Origin: Micrasema longulum
Taxonomy: Eukaryota; Arthropoda; Insecta; Trichoptera; Brachycentridae
Direction: 5' to 3'
DNA length: 64,000 nt
Assembly (NCBI GenBank): GCA_022494885.1
Contig: JAGVSM010003714.1
Coordinates: forward strand, 24,132 to 88,131
In this document: piece after piece, positions 55,564-64,000 of the stretch
Position numbering within the stretch: the first letter of the stretch is position 1
Layout of the letters: every line of letters starts with the position of its first letter
The notes under the pieces: generated by a model
The model's input: only the letters and a program-made list of their open reading frames with translations
What the model was told of the DNA's origin: nothing
The model's database searches: none
Position numbers and translations under genes: made by a program

Positions 55564-55780
55564 CTGATCTGGCAATATTGACTCCGGAAGCTACGTGCGA
55601 ATGCTTTCTCGCTATTTCGATGATCCAGATCCCGACAGCAGTGTGGAGTCCATGGGCGAGGATCTGCGCCAAAAGAGCGCACACCAACACAGCGTAGCCC
55701 CAGCCGCCCTCCGGATAGTAGTGCACTTTTATCGTCGTGGAACAATATCCCGAGTGAGACGAGGCGGCGCGAGATGGAGC
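55564..55780 (-). CDS. SLC16-type transporter, exon with TM1 (partial N-terminus)
   Basis: This is the most 5' exon found. It encodes visible residues 1-73 (the last codon is split). The family's first signature, usually (D/E)G(S/G)(W/F)GW, reads EGGWGY at residues 24-29 and leads straight into TM1 (about 29-53), followed by IEIARKH. The donor is CAG|GTAAAA (phase 1). The likely acceptor is ATACAG|GCTCC at 55781-55783, phase 0. An in-frame TAA lies 15 bases 5' of the acceptor, and no ATG occurs in frame between that stop and the signature. The exon therefore needs an upstream coding exon. The next exon downstream is 40.8 kb away. The acceptor position is less certain than the donor. Confidence 0.9.
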
Positions 55781-55839
55781 CTGTATGGTGTATTTTACTT
55801 AGAATAAAGTGTTTTCATAATGGATATTTTTTTTTGAAA

Positions 55840-56325
55840 ATAGAATGAAGAATAACAAATGCGGAATAAAGATTTTTGAAAATTGAATCCGAAATTACAA
55901 CACGAGAAATAACAAATGCGAAAAAGGGGTTTTTGAAAATTAATCAAAATATAACAAATGCGGAAAAGGGATTTTCGAAAATTAAACAACATACAACAAA
56001 TGCGGAATAAAGATTTTTGAAAATTGAATCGGAAATTACAACACGAGAAATAACAAATGCGGAAAAGGGATTTTCGAAAATTAAACAAGATATAACAAAT
56101 GCGGAAAAGGTATCTTCAAAAAAATAAACAACATACAACAAATGCGAAATAAGGAATTTTGAAAATTGAATGGGAAATTATAACACGAGAAATAACAAAT
56201 GCGGAAAAATGGTTTTCGAAAGTTAAACAAGATATAACGAATGCGAAAAAGGGGTTTTCGAAAATTAAACAGGAAACGAAAAATGCTGAAAAGGATTTTT
56301 ATAAACGAAATGAGAAATAACAACT
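55840..56325. repeat. Minisatellite beside the TM1 exon
   Basis: At least ten copies of AACAAATGCGGAA(A)A(A/G)GG followed by (T/A)TTTT(C/G)AAAATT(A/G)A. Units of about 42 bp alternate with longer ones of about 57-60 bp carrying GGAAATTACAACACGAGAAA. It starts about 60 bp upstream of the exon's acceptor. The minus-strand frames with repeated FRKSLFRICY are a by-product. Confidence 0.9.
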
Positions 56326-56329
56326 AGGT

Positions 56330-56920
56330 AACTTCGGAATCAGAACTTTGGAGATAACCACAAAAACACGTTTTTGTATCTTTCTCCGTGAGTGTTTCAA
56401 ATACACAAGTCGTGATTCATCTCAATAATTTTATGATAATAATGCACCACTGGTCTATTTAAAGCATTTATCAAGAAGAATACAAAAAAATGTTTTTAGT
56501 GGTAAACTCAAATATCCTGATTTTGAAGTAACCTTGCTGTAGTTATTACCTCGCGATATAAAAAACGAGGAAACGGGGAACAATCATATCATACAATCAT
56601 AAAAGAGATAATCTTTGCATTAGACGAAATAACAAAAAGAATTGAATAAGAATTTTAACAATGTAAATATAACGTTATATATGGTATATTTAAAATTTGA
56701 GAGAATACAATATTGAATAAGAAATCATTGTTAGTGGTAAAAGCATTTTTGAACATTTAATATAACGGAAGGAAAGTTTTTTTTTCATGAGAAGTATATT
56801 TTGGTAATGTGAATTTTGTTGTACATGTATGAGGTTTAATGAAAATAAAATAATACTTTTTGTATATTCTTACGTAATCCCACAATGATAATGAATTGAT
56901 ACTCATTTACCTTTATTTGT
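56330..56920. other. Upstream intron or flank
   Basis: No recognised gene or element, and no clear first exon. Confidence 0.4.
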
Positions 56921-56924
56921 TGCA

Positions 56925-57212
56925 ACGGAGAGGGGAAACATTTTTGAGAAGGGAATATGGATGTCTAGGTATTTACAGGGCTCACGACCTGTAATAAGCT
57001 GGTTTAAGTGGCCGGTTTCAGCTCTTTTACTTCACAAAAGTCAACAGATGAAAGAGTTGAGGAAACTTAGATGTTAAAACGTAGGCAGAATGGTGAATGT
57101 TACACAGTGTGTAAAGTGGCCACTTAAAGCAGCGACAGGTCATAAACTATGTTAATGCCTAGACTTTCATATTCCCTTCTCAAAAATGTTTTCTCTCTAT
57201 GTTGAAAATTTA
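56925..57212. mobile_element. Foldback family 1, compact copy with both arms
   Basis: Left end GTTGCAACGGAGAGGGGAAA and TTTTTGAGAAGGGAATATGG. Right end on the minus strand TTTCAACATAGAGAGAAAAC and TTTTTGAGAAGGGAATATGA. Inner blocks AGTCAACAGATGAAAGAGTT and GTGAATGTTACACAGTGTGT. A shorter left arm gives a strongly asymmetric palindrome of about 290 bp. Confidence 0.85.
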
Positions 57213-57214
57213 GA

Positions 57215-58215
57215 TACGAATAACTCCTTACATATATGACATACTTAAAACATTGTTGTATGATTTTTGTTCAGTTTTCCAAAACAAAAATAAGTTCGGT
57301 TAAGTATCGTCAAAATATTTTTCTGTCGAAATCGGCATTTATGCAAGCCCGACAGGTTGGATAATAAGGAAATATATATTTTTTAACAATACATTATGAA
57401 TCAACAAGTATTTATGAAATTCTTTCGAGTTGAAAAAAAATTATTTTTACTTACAAGTAGCAATATTTTTCAATTTATAATTTATAGTTCCCGCGAAAAC
57501 GCTTAATTGCATTGGCCACGCCCCTTATACGTCACGATTCGCATTAAAGTTTGACGTTTTGTCATCCCAGTATGTGTTTTGTATAAAGACCCCGTCGGAT
57601 ATTATTTCCTTTGCGTTTATTTACAAACAATAGTCATTTTACAATTATTTTTGTGCATTATGTCTGGAAGAAAAAAATATTAATATTGTATAGTCCCCAG
57701 ATGCACAGCGAATGTATGATTTACAACGTAAGAATCCTTCGTAAAAACCACGCGACAATAACGGTCCATACAAATGGTAAGCAAAAATGCCAAACATTGT
57801 ACACAAAACATAATCTTGACGTCACGGGAATCACGATTAATCATGTGGCGTTTTCGTGAAGGCGTTTTGAAACAATTTTATTTTAAAAATTATAAATGAA
57901 AGCATGTGTCCACAATATCTATCTTGATTTTGAAAATACAATTAATTTTTTTTAATCCATTTTACATATTTTTATCGGTATTCGTATTGTGTGATATTTC
58001 CCTACTGATTTTTGCGCATTTTCAAACGATTAAAAATAGATTTTTCACTCTTTATAAACATATAGCAGTTGCATCCAAAACATTTATCATAGCATTTATA
58101 TAACTTTGATTAATATAAACGTCTAAAATAATAAAAGCATAATTATAGTCGCCTACTTACAAAAAATCCTTTAACTGATCTCTTTGGTGATAGTTTTATA
58201 CGAATGTATTTTATA
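57215..58215. other. Upstream intron or flank
   Basis: 57480-57600 is more GC-rich (CGCGAAAACGCTT, GGCCACGCCCCTTATACGTC) but shows no open frame or clear core promoter. An 82-codon frame at 57611-57859 has no motif. Confidence 0.35.
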
Positions 58216-58219
58216 ATTA

Positions 58220-58452
58220 AAACTTATAATGTAGTAAATCAAACACTGATTTGAGTCTACTGAATTCTTTATTTTTTTTTCTAAATATAAAAATGAAAAT
58301 TTTGTGACAATTGTTTTTGTGACATTTTCAAACGAATGTGCCCTAATAAGGCAAAACAATTGTCACGAAAGTTTTGTTTATATATTTGTAAAAATAAAAT
58401 AAAGTGTTCAGTAGACTCAAATCAGTGTTTAATTTCTTATATTATAAGTTGA
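58220..58452. mobile_element. Palindromic MITE (foldback family 3)
   Basis: Left arm AACTTATAATGTAGTAAATC, then AAACACTGATTTGAGTCTAC. Right arm on the minus strand AACTTATAATATAAGAAATT, then AAACACTGATTTGAGTCTAC. Pairing continues through TTTATT and GTGACAATTGTTTT, so arms are about 100 bp with a small centre near 58330. No ORF. Confidence 0.87.
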
Positions 58453-58454
58453 AA

Positions 58455-60215
58455 AATGGAGTTCTTCAAAATAAACACCAAATCAATCAATATTATATAA
58501 TTATTGGTTTACAAATGTTTTTTTACTATTTTCATTAATCACGCCGTTGTAAAAAATATAATATTTTTATTAATTTAATTTTGTGCATATTTCTTACATA
58601 TTTCTCGTAGATATTTTTTGTTGAACGCAATAGTATATTTACAAACGTCTCTGTTTAGCAGTCAAAGTAATGTTGAAATATTTCATTCAATAATTATGAA
58701 ATTTAATGTCAAATAATTATTCGAAAGGGCGCCATATGTTGAATTTCAGCTTAAATAATATATCAGAATCGAGTCGCGGAACTTAAAAATAAGCTACTAT
58801 AAACTTAAAATTTTCACGAAGCACAAAGTTTGACAGCTGTGGGTTAACTTTGAAAACAGTAAGTGGCAGTAAATATTCGCCAGAGTTACAAAATAATTAG
58901 TTTCGGATTCTAAAGTGTATAGTAAAATTAAAACTCAATTTATTTCTCGATCTTACCACGTACTAACGATAATACAAATTCTTACAGTTGGTACGCAATA
59001 AAGTAAAAAAAATCCCATTTTAAAACGCCGTTCTTTCGAAGTAGTGCAATTTAAAAAAAAACCAGATAAAATGAAAGATTATAACAAGACATTTGTAATA
59101 CAAAAATATACTTAAATGTTTCATACAACTACAGTATACATACTTTTTGCTATAACGTTTTTTTTTTGAAAATTTCTTTATGACTTTTGCGGATTATTTT
59201 TCATACTCTGTTGTTGATAATAATATTTTTTCCATCTTTTGAAAAGTTTGTCTGAGTCCTTGTTTAGTTTTGTTGACCGGCAAATTACGCATCTTAAAAT
59301 TTAGGTATGTACTAGTGTTGGTAGTAACAAAAAAAAATTAATTTAAATAAAATATAAAGAGTTTTTGAAGCAAAATCTTTAATTTTAATTTTTTTAAAGA
59401 AAGAAAATCAATTTAAGTTACAATAGTTTTGTCGTGTGTTTCTTAAATTCTAATTCTTAAATGCCATAATTAACCCTCTTAGTACCACAGTAAAAAAAAC
59501 TTTTTTGTTGCATTTATAAATCCTAATATTTTTTCAAATATTTTCGTAATCTATTTTTTTAAGCTTGCATTGTTGACAAAAAAAACACGAACTTTAGGAA
59601 TAACATTGGGACTCAGAGGATGAAAACTGGAGAAACTCGGTCGGGTAGATACAAGGATAATACCCGCACCCTCTCATGTAGAAATCGTCGTCCAATCCTA
59701 ATTAAATGTGTTATTTTTAAAGATGATAAACACGCAATTGAAAATCAGAGTGGATAGACTGATCTACCAGTGAACGTTATAACGATACTCTTGTGCGATA
59801 AGACTTATTATTAGTACAAAATTTCAGATAATATAGACATCAATTCTGGTGGTATATTTATGTACAACATTGTTTTAGGTGTCCTATAGAGGGTTAAATG
59901 GAATTATCAGTTTACTATCTTAATGAACTGTTGGTTTATACTTAAGAGTTTCTATGAATGACGGCGTTTTATCGATGAAAAAGTAGATAAAAAATATTAA
60001 TTAAAATAACTATCGGGAGATGAACCACTCTTTGCTCATTTGTTATTTAAATATATTTGTATAGTTACCTACATACTTATCGACTTGTCTATCACTATGA
60101 AAAATGATGTAAGAATGGTAAGGATCCTAATACCGAAGTATTTTTGACTATCCAAAACACAAACTATCATTGATTCAATATTTGTATAAGGTGTTATAAC
60201 ATACACAACTTGTGT
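58455..60215. other. Upstream intron or flank
   Basis: AT-rich. 59640-59705 (GAGAAACTCGGTCGGGTAGA, TAATACCCGCACCCTCTCAT) is a fragment of the LINE at 16680-17690. No exon recognised. Confidence 0.5.
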
Positions 60216-60219
60216 TAAC

Positions 60220-61035
60220 AAAAACTAGACATGATAAGGTTTGCCGATGACATCACTTTGATTTCTAAATGTGAAGAAGAACTCACTGAAGCTCTGCCAT
60301 CCATGGAAAATATATTAAATAATAAGTATAATAGTAAGATAAACAGGAGCAAAATCAAAGTAATGACTGTGGCCCGTAATAAGCAACGAATGGATATAGT
60401 AATGTCAGGAGCAACTCTGCAAAACGCAAAAGGGTTTGTGTATCTTGAAAATAGGAACACTTGGGATGGGAAAACAAAAAAGAAGTCAACTGCCGCATAC
60501 GCCAAGCAAGCCTTGCGTTTAACAAAAAATCAAAGACTTTCGAGTCGAATAATATCAATCTAAAACTCCGCAAGCAACTTGCCAAGACATATGTATGGAG
60601 CATATTGATGTACGGTTGTGAGACATGGTGCCTTACCGAAAGAGATAAAAAAAGACTAGAGGCCTTCGAGATGTGGTGCTACAGAAAAATATTAGGAATT
60701 TGCTGGAGAGACCACATCACTAATGACGAGGTTCTCAGCAGAATCGAAGAAGGTAGGCACCTAATCAAAACCATCTCAGAGAGGCGAGCCCAATGGATCG
60801 GCCACATTACACGCCATGAGGGTCTCCTGCACGACATCATAGAGCGAATGGCTGAGGGGACAAATTAATGGCGCCCCCGACGGGAATATTTGGAGCAAGT
60901 GTGCAAAGATTTAAACTGAGCCTCATATGTCGAGCTGAAAAGGGCTGCAGAAAATAGAGACCAATGGAGGATGAGATGCAGAACTTTGCTGCAAACCAAT
61001 ACCCAGGATTGAGATTGCGAAGAAAAAGACAATTA
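60220..61035 (+). mobile_element. RTE-like LINE, RT to ORF2 end (pseudogene)
   Basis: The plus strand reads MIRFADDITLISKCEEELTE (palm FADD box), then INRSKIKVMTVARNKQ. After a frameshift near 60470 comes KTYVWSILMYGCETWCLTE, then EAFEMWCYRKILGICWRDHI and RRAQWIGHITRHEGLLHDII. After another break, ENRDQWRMRCRTLLQ is the usual end of such ORFs at about 61000. No stop-free path spans it. Confidence 0.9.
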
Positions 61036-61039
61036 AAGA

Positions 61040-62520
61040 TTCTTCATACAAATATACACAATTTCGTACATAATATTTGATTTTATTTTATAGACCGTTA
61101 AAGATAGGTACAATGCTAACTATCCATCGAGACTCTGTGTTCGATTCCTGGTAAAGTGGACCTGGCATACCGGAGAACGAGGTGGCTCCGGCCACTTTTT
61201 CGTATATTTTTTAAGTTTATAAAGATTCGGGTGGACAAAATAATTTTATAAAAACAATTTAATCTCTCAATCTTTTAATTACATGAAAAGCACATTACCA
61301 CTACCATAAATATGTTATTTTTTTATTTGCTAGCTTTCGAAAAGTGTCCGGAGTTGCCACTACAAGTGTGGTGACTTCGGACGACTATGAAATTATCTCT
61401 GTTAAGATAATTCAATCGAAGTTGTGAGGACAACATCCACCAAACGATCAAAATATTAGTTTTTTGTTTAAATGATGTTGTGCGTAACACATGTGGAGTT
61501 TTAAAAAAATGGGTAATAAAATATTAAACAAAATCTGTTTATTTAATTAAAACAATAATTAAAACCGTTTGAATTATAAAAATCTAAGTACTTTTGGCAC
61601 TGAAAACTTGACAGCTGCATTCCGATAGATAACTTTTTGTCCCGTGCTTCTAAAATTGCTTTATCCATATTTTGTGAATCATACTGCTGATATGGTCATC
61701 CTCCAACATTCCGTTTGTATGTTCGTGGCATGTCCACTGCACCTCGCAAAATACGACATTTTAATATTGATATATTAATTTAACGAATAAAAGTCTATAA
61801 ATCAAACCAATCAATCAAAAAAATGATAATTATATTTAAAAAATTCAAGACACAGGCTGAGACACAGTAGTACCGCTATTGTTATAATAAATCTGTTGAG
61901 ACTAGCAACAAAAAACAAAACATACCCGCATAGCGACAGCCCGTTGCGAGCGTACTGACGCAAGAGGACTGTGATTCGCGTTACCCCCTTCCTACAGATT
62001 ACCTTGAAGCGAAACGATGTGCCACTGTCCGACTTTCCCTGCCATGTCCGAAGCCACCCCGTTTCCCGGTATTGGTTTTAAAGGGGTTATATTATTTCAT
62101 TGTTCCTGGACTGGCACATGAAGCGAGATACAATACATTTGATGTTCAAATGCAGTGCCATATACGCCACTGGGTGCAGAAAATGAAATTATGATGATGG
62201 TACCTACATGTAATATATCATTTTACAATGTAAAAATTCACCTGACACTTTCGTTCGGGGAAAAAATACTGTTTGGTTCAAGAATAGGATTCACAGAAGT
62301 AAAACGCGATACCATTATTTATTATGAATATTTTGAGAGCATTTCGTGATGTCCGATTGAGCGGAACAAAATATGAAGCATTGCCATGACAATCTTATTA
62401 GTATGCTAAACGAATATCGGAATAGGAAACTAAAAGCCATTGTAAAATGCAAATTAAAAAGCACGACAAGCGTTGCGTGAAAATAACGATGAAGTACTGT
62501 AGGCGTAATAACGATAAAAA
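61040..62520. other. Upstream flank or intron
   Basis: 61345-61378 forms an imperfect hairpin (GGAGTTGCCACTAC / GTGTGGTGACTTC). 61125-61200 has a box B-like GTTCGATTCC, too weak to call. 61920-62090 is more GC-rich without an exon I can support. Confidence 0.4.
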
Positions 62521-62524
62521 ATAA

Positions 62525-62860
62525 GGTTGGGGAAAAAGCAATTTCGTATTTCACGCCTTTTTTTTAAACTAAGTATTTCTCGTTGATAATTGATCACATC
62601 GAATCATACGATACGGCGTTGTAAAGGTGTGATTGTAGACTACAAACGTTTTTTTTGACAGTATAGCGCTTGATCGGTTCAGTCGTGAACTAACGTGCGT
62701 CGAGTATGGAGGTCTCAAAGGAAGAAATTTTACATTTTTACTTCCTGAATGTGAAAAACGCATCGAAAGTGACAAAAAAAAATTCGATCTATACGGGGCC
62801 GATACTCTTTCGGTTCGTGCCGCACAACAGTGGTTCAAGACACAAAACACAAAACGTAAT
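62525..62860 (+). mobile_element. Mariner 5' end with transposase N-terminus
   Basis: TIR GGTTGGGGAAAAAGCAATTT, then a leader that matches 6101-6215 (CGATACGGCGTTGTAAAG). The transposase start is at 62706 (MEVSKEEILHFYFLNVKNAS), ending WFKTQNTK with internal deletion and a frame problem. No catalytic residues remain and no right TIR was found. Confidence 0.8.
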
Positions 62861-62869
62861 AAAAATATT

Positions 62870-63335
62870 TATTTTTTGAATCGTTTTATTTTGACATAAT
62901 AAAGAGGTAATGATTTTGATAAAATTGTAAATGTAATTATCAATAAACCTTCATGGTTTAGTTTCACTTTTATTTAATATTGACCAATGAGCGCTTTTGC
63001 CTAAGAAAGCATCTTTACTACTGGTAAACTGTTTACAACATTTTGATCTTTTGTAATATTTCTTACAAGGTTTGGGTGTAAAAAGATCACGTCAGTATTT
63101 TATTAAGGAACAGACGACATATATATTATTACAACTGGTTTGCAAAAACTGTTCATTTTTCGGAAAGTTTTAGACCGAAATTGGGATGAAATCATTATAA
63201 TTTTGATAATTCTTATGATTTAAAAGGTCAGGAAAGAACATTTTGAAGAAGTAACAGCGTAGGAAATACAATTTTTAGCAGACTAACTTGATTTTATGAT
63301 AGAGAAGTTTACATGTTTTTAAGGAACATACATAT
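62870..63335. other. Flank or intron
   Basis: Nothing recognised. Confidence 0.4.
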
Positions 63336-63339
63336 GTTC

Positions 63340-63975
63340 AGCACCACAAATTAACTGTATTGTCTCATTTGTATCAATCGCCTTTGATAAAAAGCAATAT
63401 AATGTAATTGCTCCAAAAATATTTAATGATTTATGGTCAAATATAAAACACAAAATGTAAAACAAATTTTAAAATAAAAATAACTGCACATATAATAGTA
63501 TAGAGAGAGATTTTTTTGAAAAATATATGTAAATCAAAAAACGTAGTACTTTATATATTTGGAACACATATTATTTATATTTTTATGTATTTCATTGTTT
63601 TATATTTGTTTTTTATTATTTATTACACTTTATTATTGATGTTTAAGTAACATGTATTCTTGGCACATATAAGAGTATATACTTTATATTTGTATAATAA
63701 CGCTTTTTAATTTCTTACATTTGATTAGCTAGGCAGTTATAATTAAGTAGTTTTAGTTTGTCTTTTTTATGTTATTGTTTTATTAGTATAGGACTACTTA
63801 TGCTCTAAAGATAAAAATCTCCATCTTAGAACAGGCTAAGCCATGTTAGATGAAGACTATCATAAACAGAGAACCCTCCGTTTTCATTTTTAATTAATTA
63901 GTTTTATATAGATTCCCTGTTATTGAGTATGTATACTATTTTTTTGCAATAAATTTATAAAATAAAATAAATAAA
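63340..63975 (+). mobile_element. Possible LINE 3' end
   Basis: One frame at 63370-63455 reads SIAFDKKQYNVIAPKIFNDL and W, like a worn ORF2 C-terminus. 63940-63975 ends AATAAATTTATAAAATAAAA and TAAATAAAC. AT-rich 3' UTR between them. Confidence 0.45.
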
Positions 63976-64000
63976 CATTTCATATTTTTGTTTTCGAACT

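Larger units (their letters stand above)
324..55780 (-). other. SLC16-type transporter gene, visible span (six internal exons)
   Basis: Six coding exons on the minus strand join into one open frame of 1219 nt (about 406 residues). Every intron starts with GT and ends with AG, and all phases agree, which chance open frames would not do. Visible introns, 5' to 3', are about 40765, 2205, 5250, 1977 and 4041 bp. The joined protein has eleven predicted membrane segments in the order expected for SLC16 members of the major facilitator superfamily, with a short basic loop between TM6 and TM7. Exons are clearly richer in G+C than the AT-rich introns. The start codon, promoter, TM12, stop codon and polyadenylation site are not in the visible part. 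Family assignment is by motif recognition; the exact insect subfamily and substrate are not established. Confidence 0.93.

Noticed and set aside
55795..56323. Minus-strand frames of 65-97 codons with repeated FRKSLFRICY
   Set aside because: They arise from the minisatellite, in overlapping frames, with no start context or homologue.
55840..56325. CRISPR-like array
   Set aside because: Units are contiguous and vary throughout, with no unique spacers, in a eukaryotic intron.
57480..57600. Possible promoter or first exon of the transporter
   Set aside because: More GC-rich, but no ATG-led frame with a donor in phase 0 and no clear core promoter could be supported.
61125..61200. Fifth SINE head
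   Set aside because: GTTCGATTCC resembles box B, but no box A at the right distance and no second copy were seen.
62569..62850. 93-codon minus-strand frame
   Set aside because: It is the antisense of the mariner transposase start on the plus strand.

Overview
This is a piece of an AT-rich animal nuclear genome, most likely an insect. The evidence is spliced exons with GT/AG borders, very long introns, and a dense load of mariner, pogo-like, CR1/jockey-like and RTE-like elements plus tRNA-derived SINEs. The order of insect cannot be told from what is visible. There is no sign of bacterial sequence, operons, CRISPR or phage.

The only cellular gene I can support is one SLC16 (monocarboxylate-transporter family) gene on the minus strand. 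It runs through most of the window. Six internal coding exons were placed by hand, in transcription order: 55780-55564, 14798-14625, 12419-12260, 7009-6702, 4724-4503 and 461-324. Their reading phases join without conflict (0/1, 1/1, 1/2, 2/1, 1/1, 1/1). Together they encode about 406 residues covering TM1 to TM11. The N-terminal exon(s) and promoter lie to the right of 55780, possibly beyond the window. The exon(s) for TM12, the C-terminus and the 3' UTR lie beyond the left edge. The intron between the TM1 and TM2 exons is about 40.8 kb and holds most of the window.

The rest is intronic or upstream DNA made largely of dead mobile elements. There are at least eight families of 5'-truncated non-LTR retrotransposons, named P to U here for cross-reference. 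The largest copies are at 16680-17690, 25530-27030, 27560-28760, 29240-30830, 37640-38310, 54175-55200 and 60220-61035. There are four tRNA-derived SINE families (A to D). DNA transposon remains include mariner at 6101-6497, 24885-25310, 48075-48595 and 62525-62860, a pogo-like end near 34065, and several MITE or foldback elements made almost entirely of inverted repeats. The most abundant of these is foldback family 1. A hairpin motif resembling a Penelope-type hammerhead ribozyme occurs at 39178-39432 and 46845-46965.

Layout: 1-14800 carries five exons separated by 2-5 kb element-filled introns; 14799-55563 is the giant intron; 55564-55780 is the TM1 exon; 55840-56325 is a minisatellite just upstream of it; 56330-64000 is upstream intron or flank with MITEs, an RTE LINE and a mariner fragment. 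Nested insertions (SINE in LINE, foldback in LINE, LINE in foldback) give a partial relative history. No new multi-gene system is visible; the best leads are the transporter's altered TM8, the ribozyme-like motif and the foldback families.
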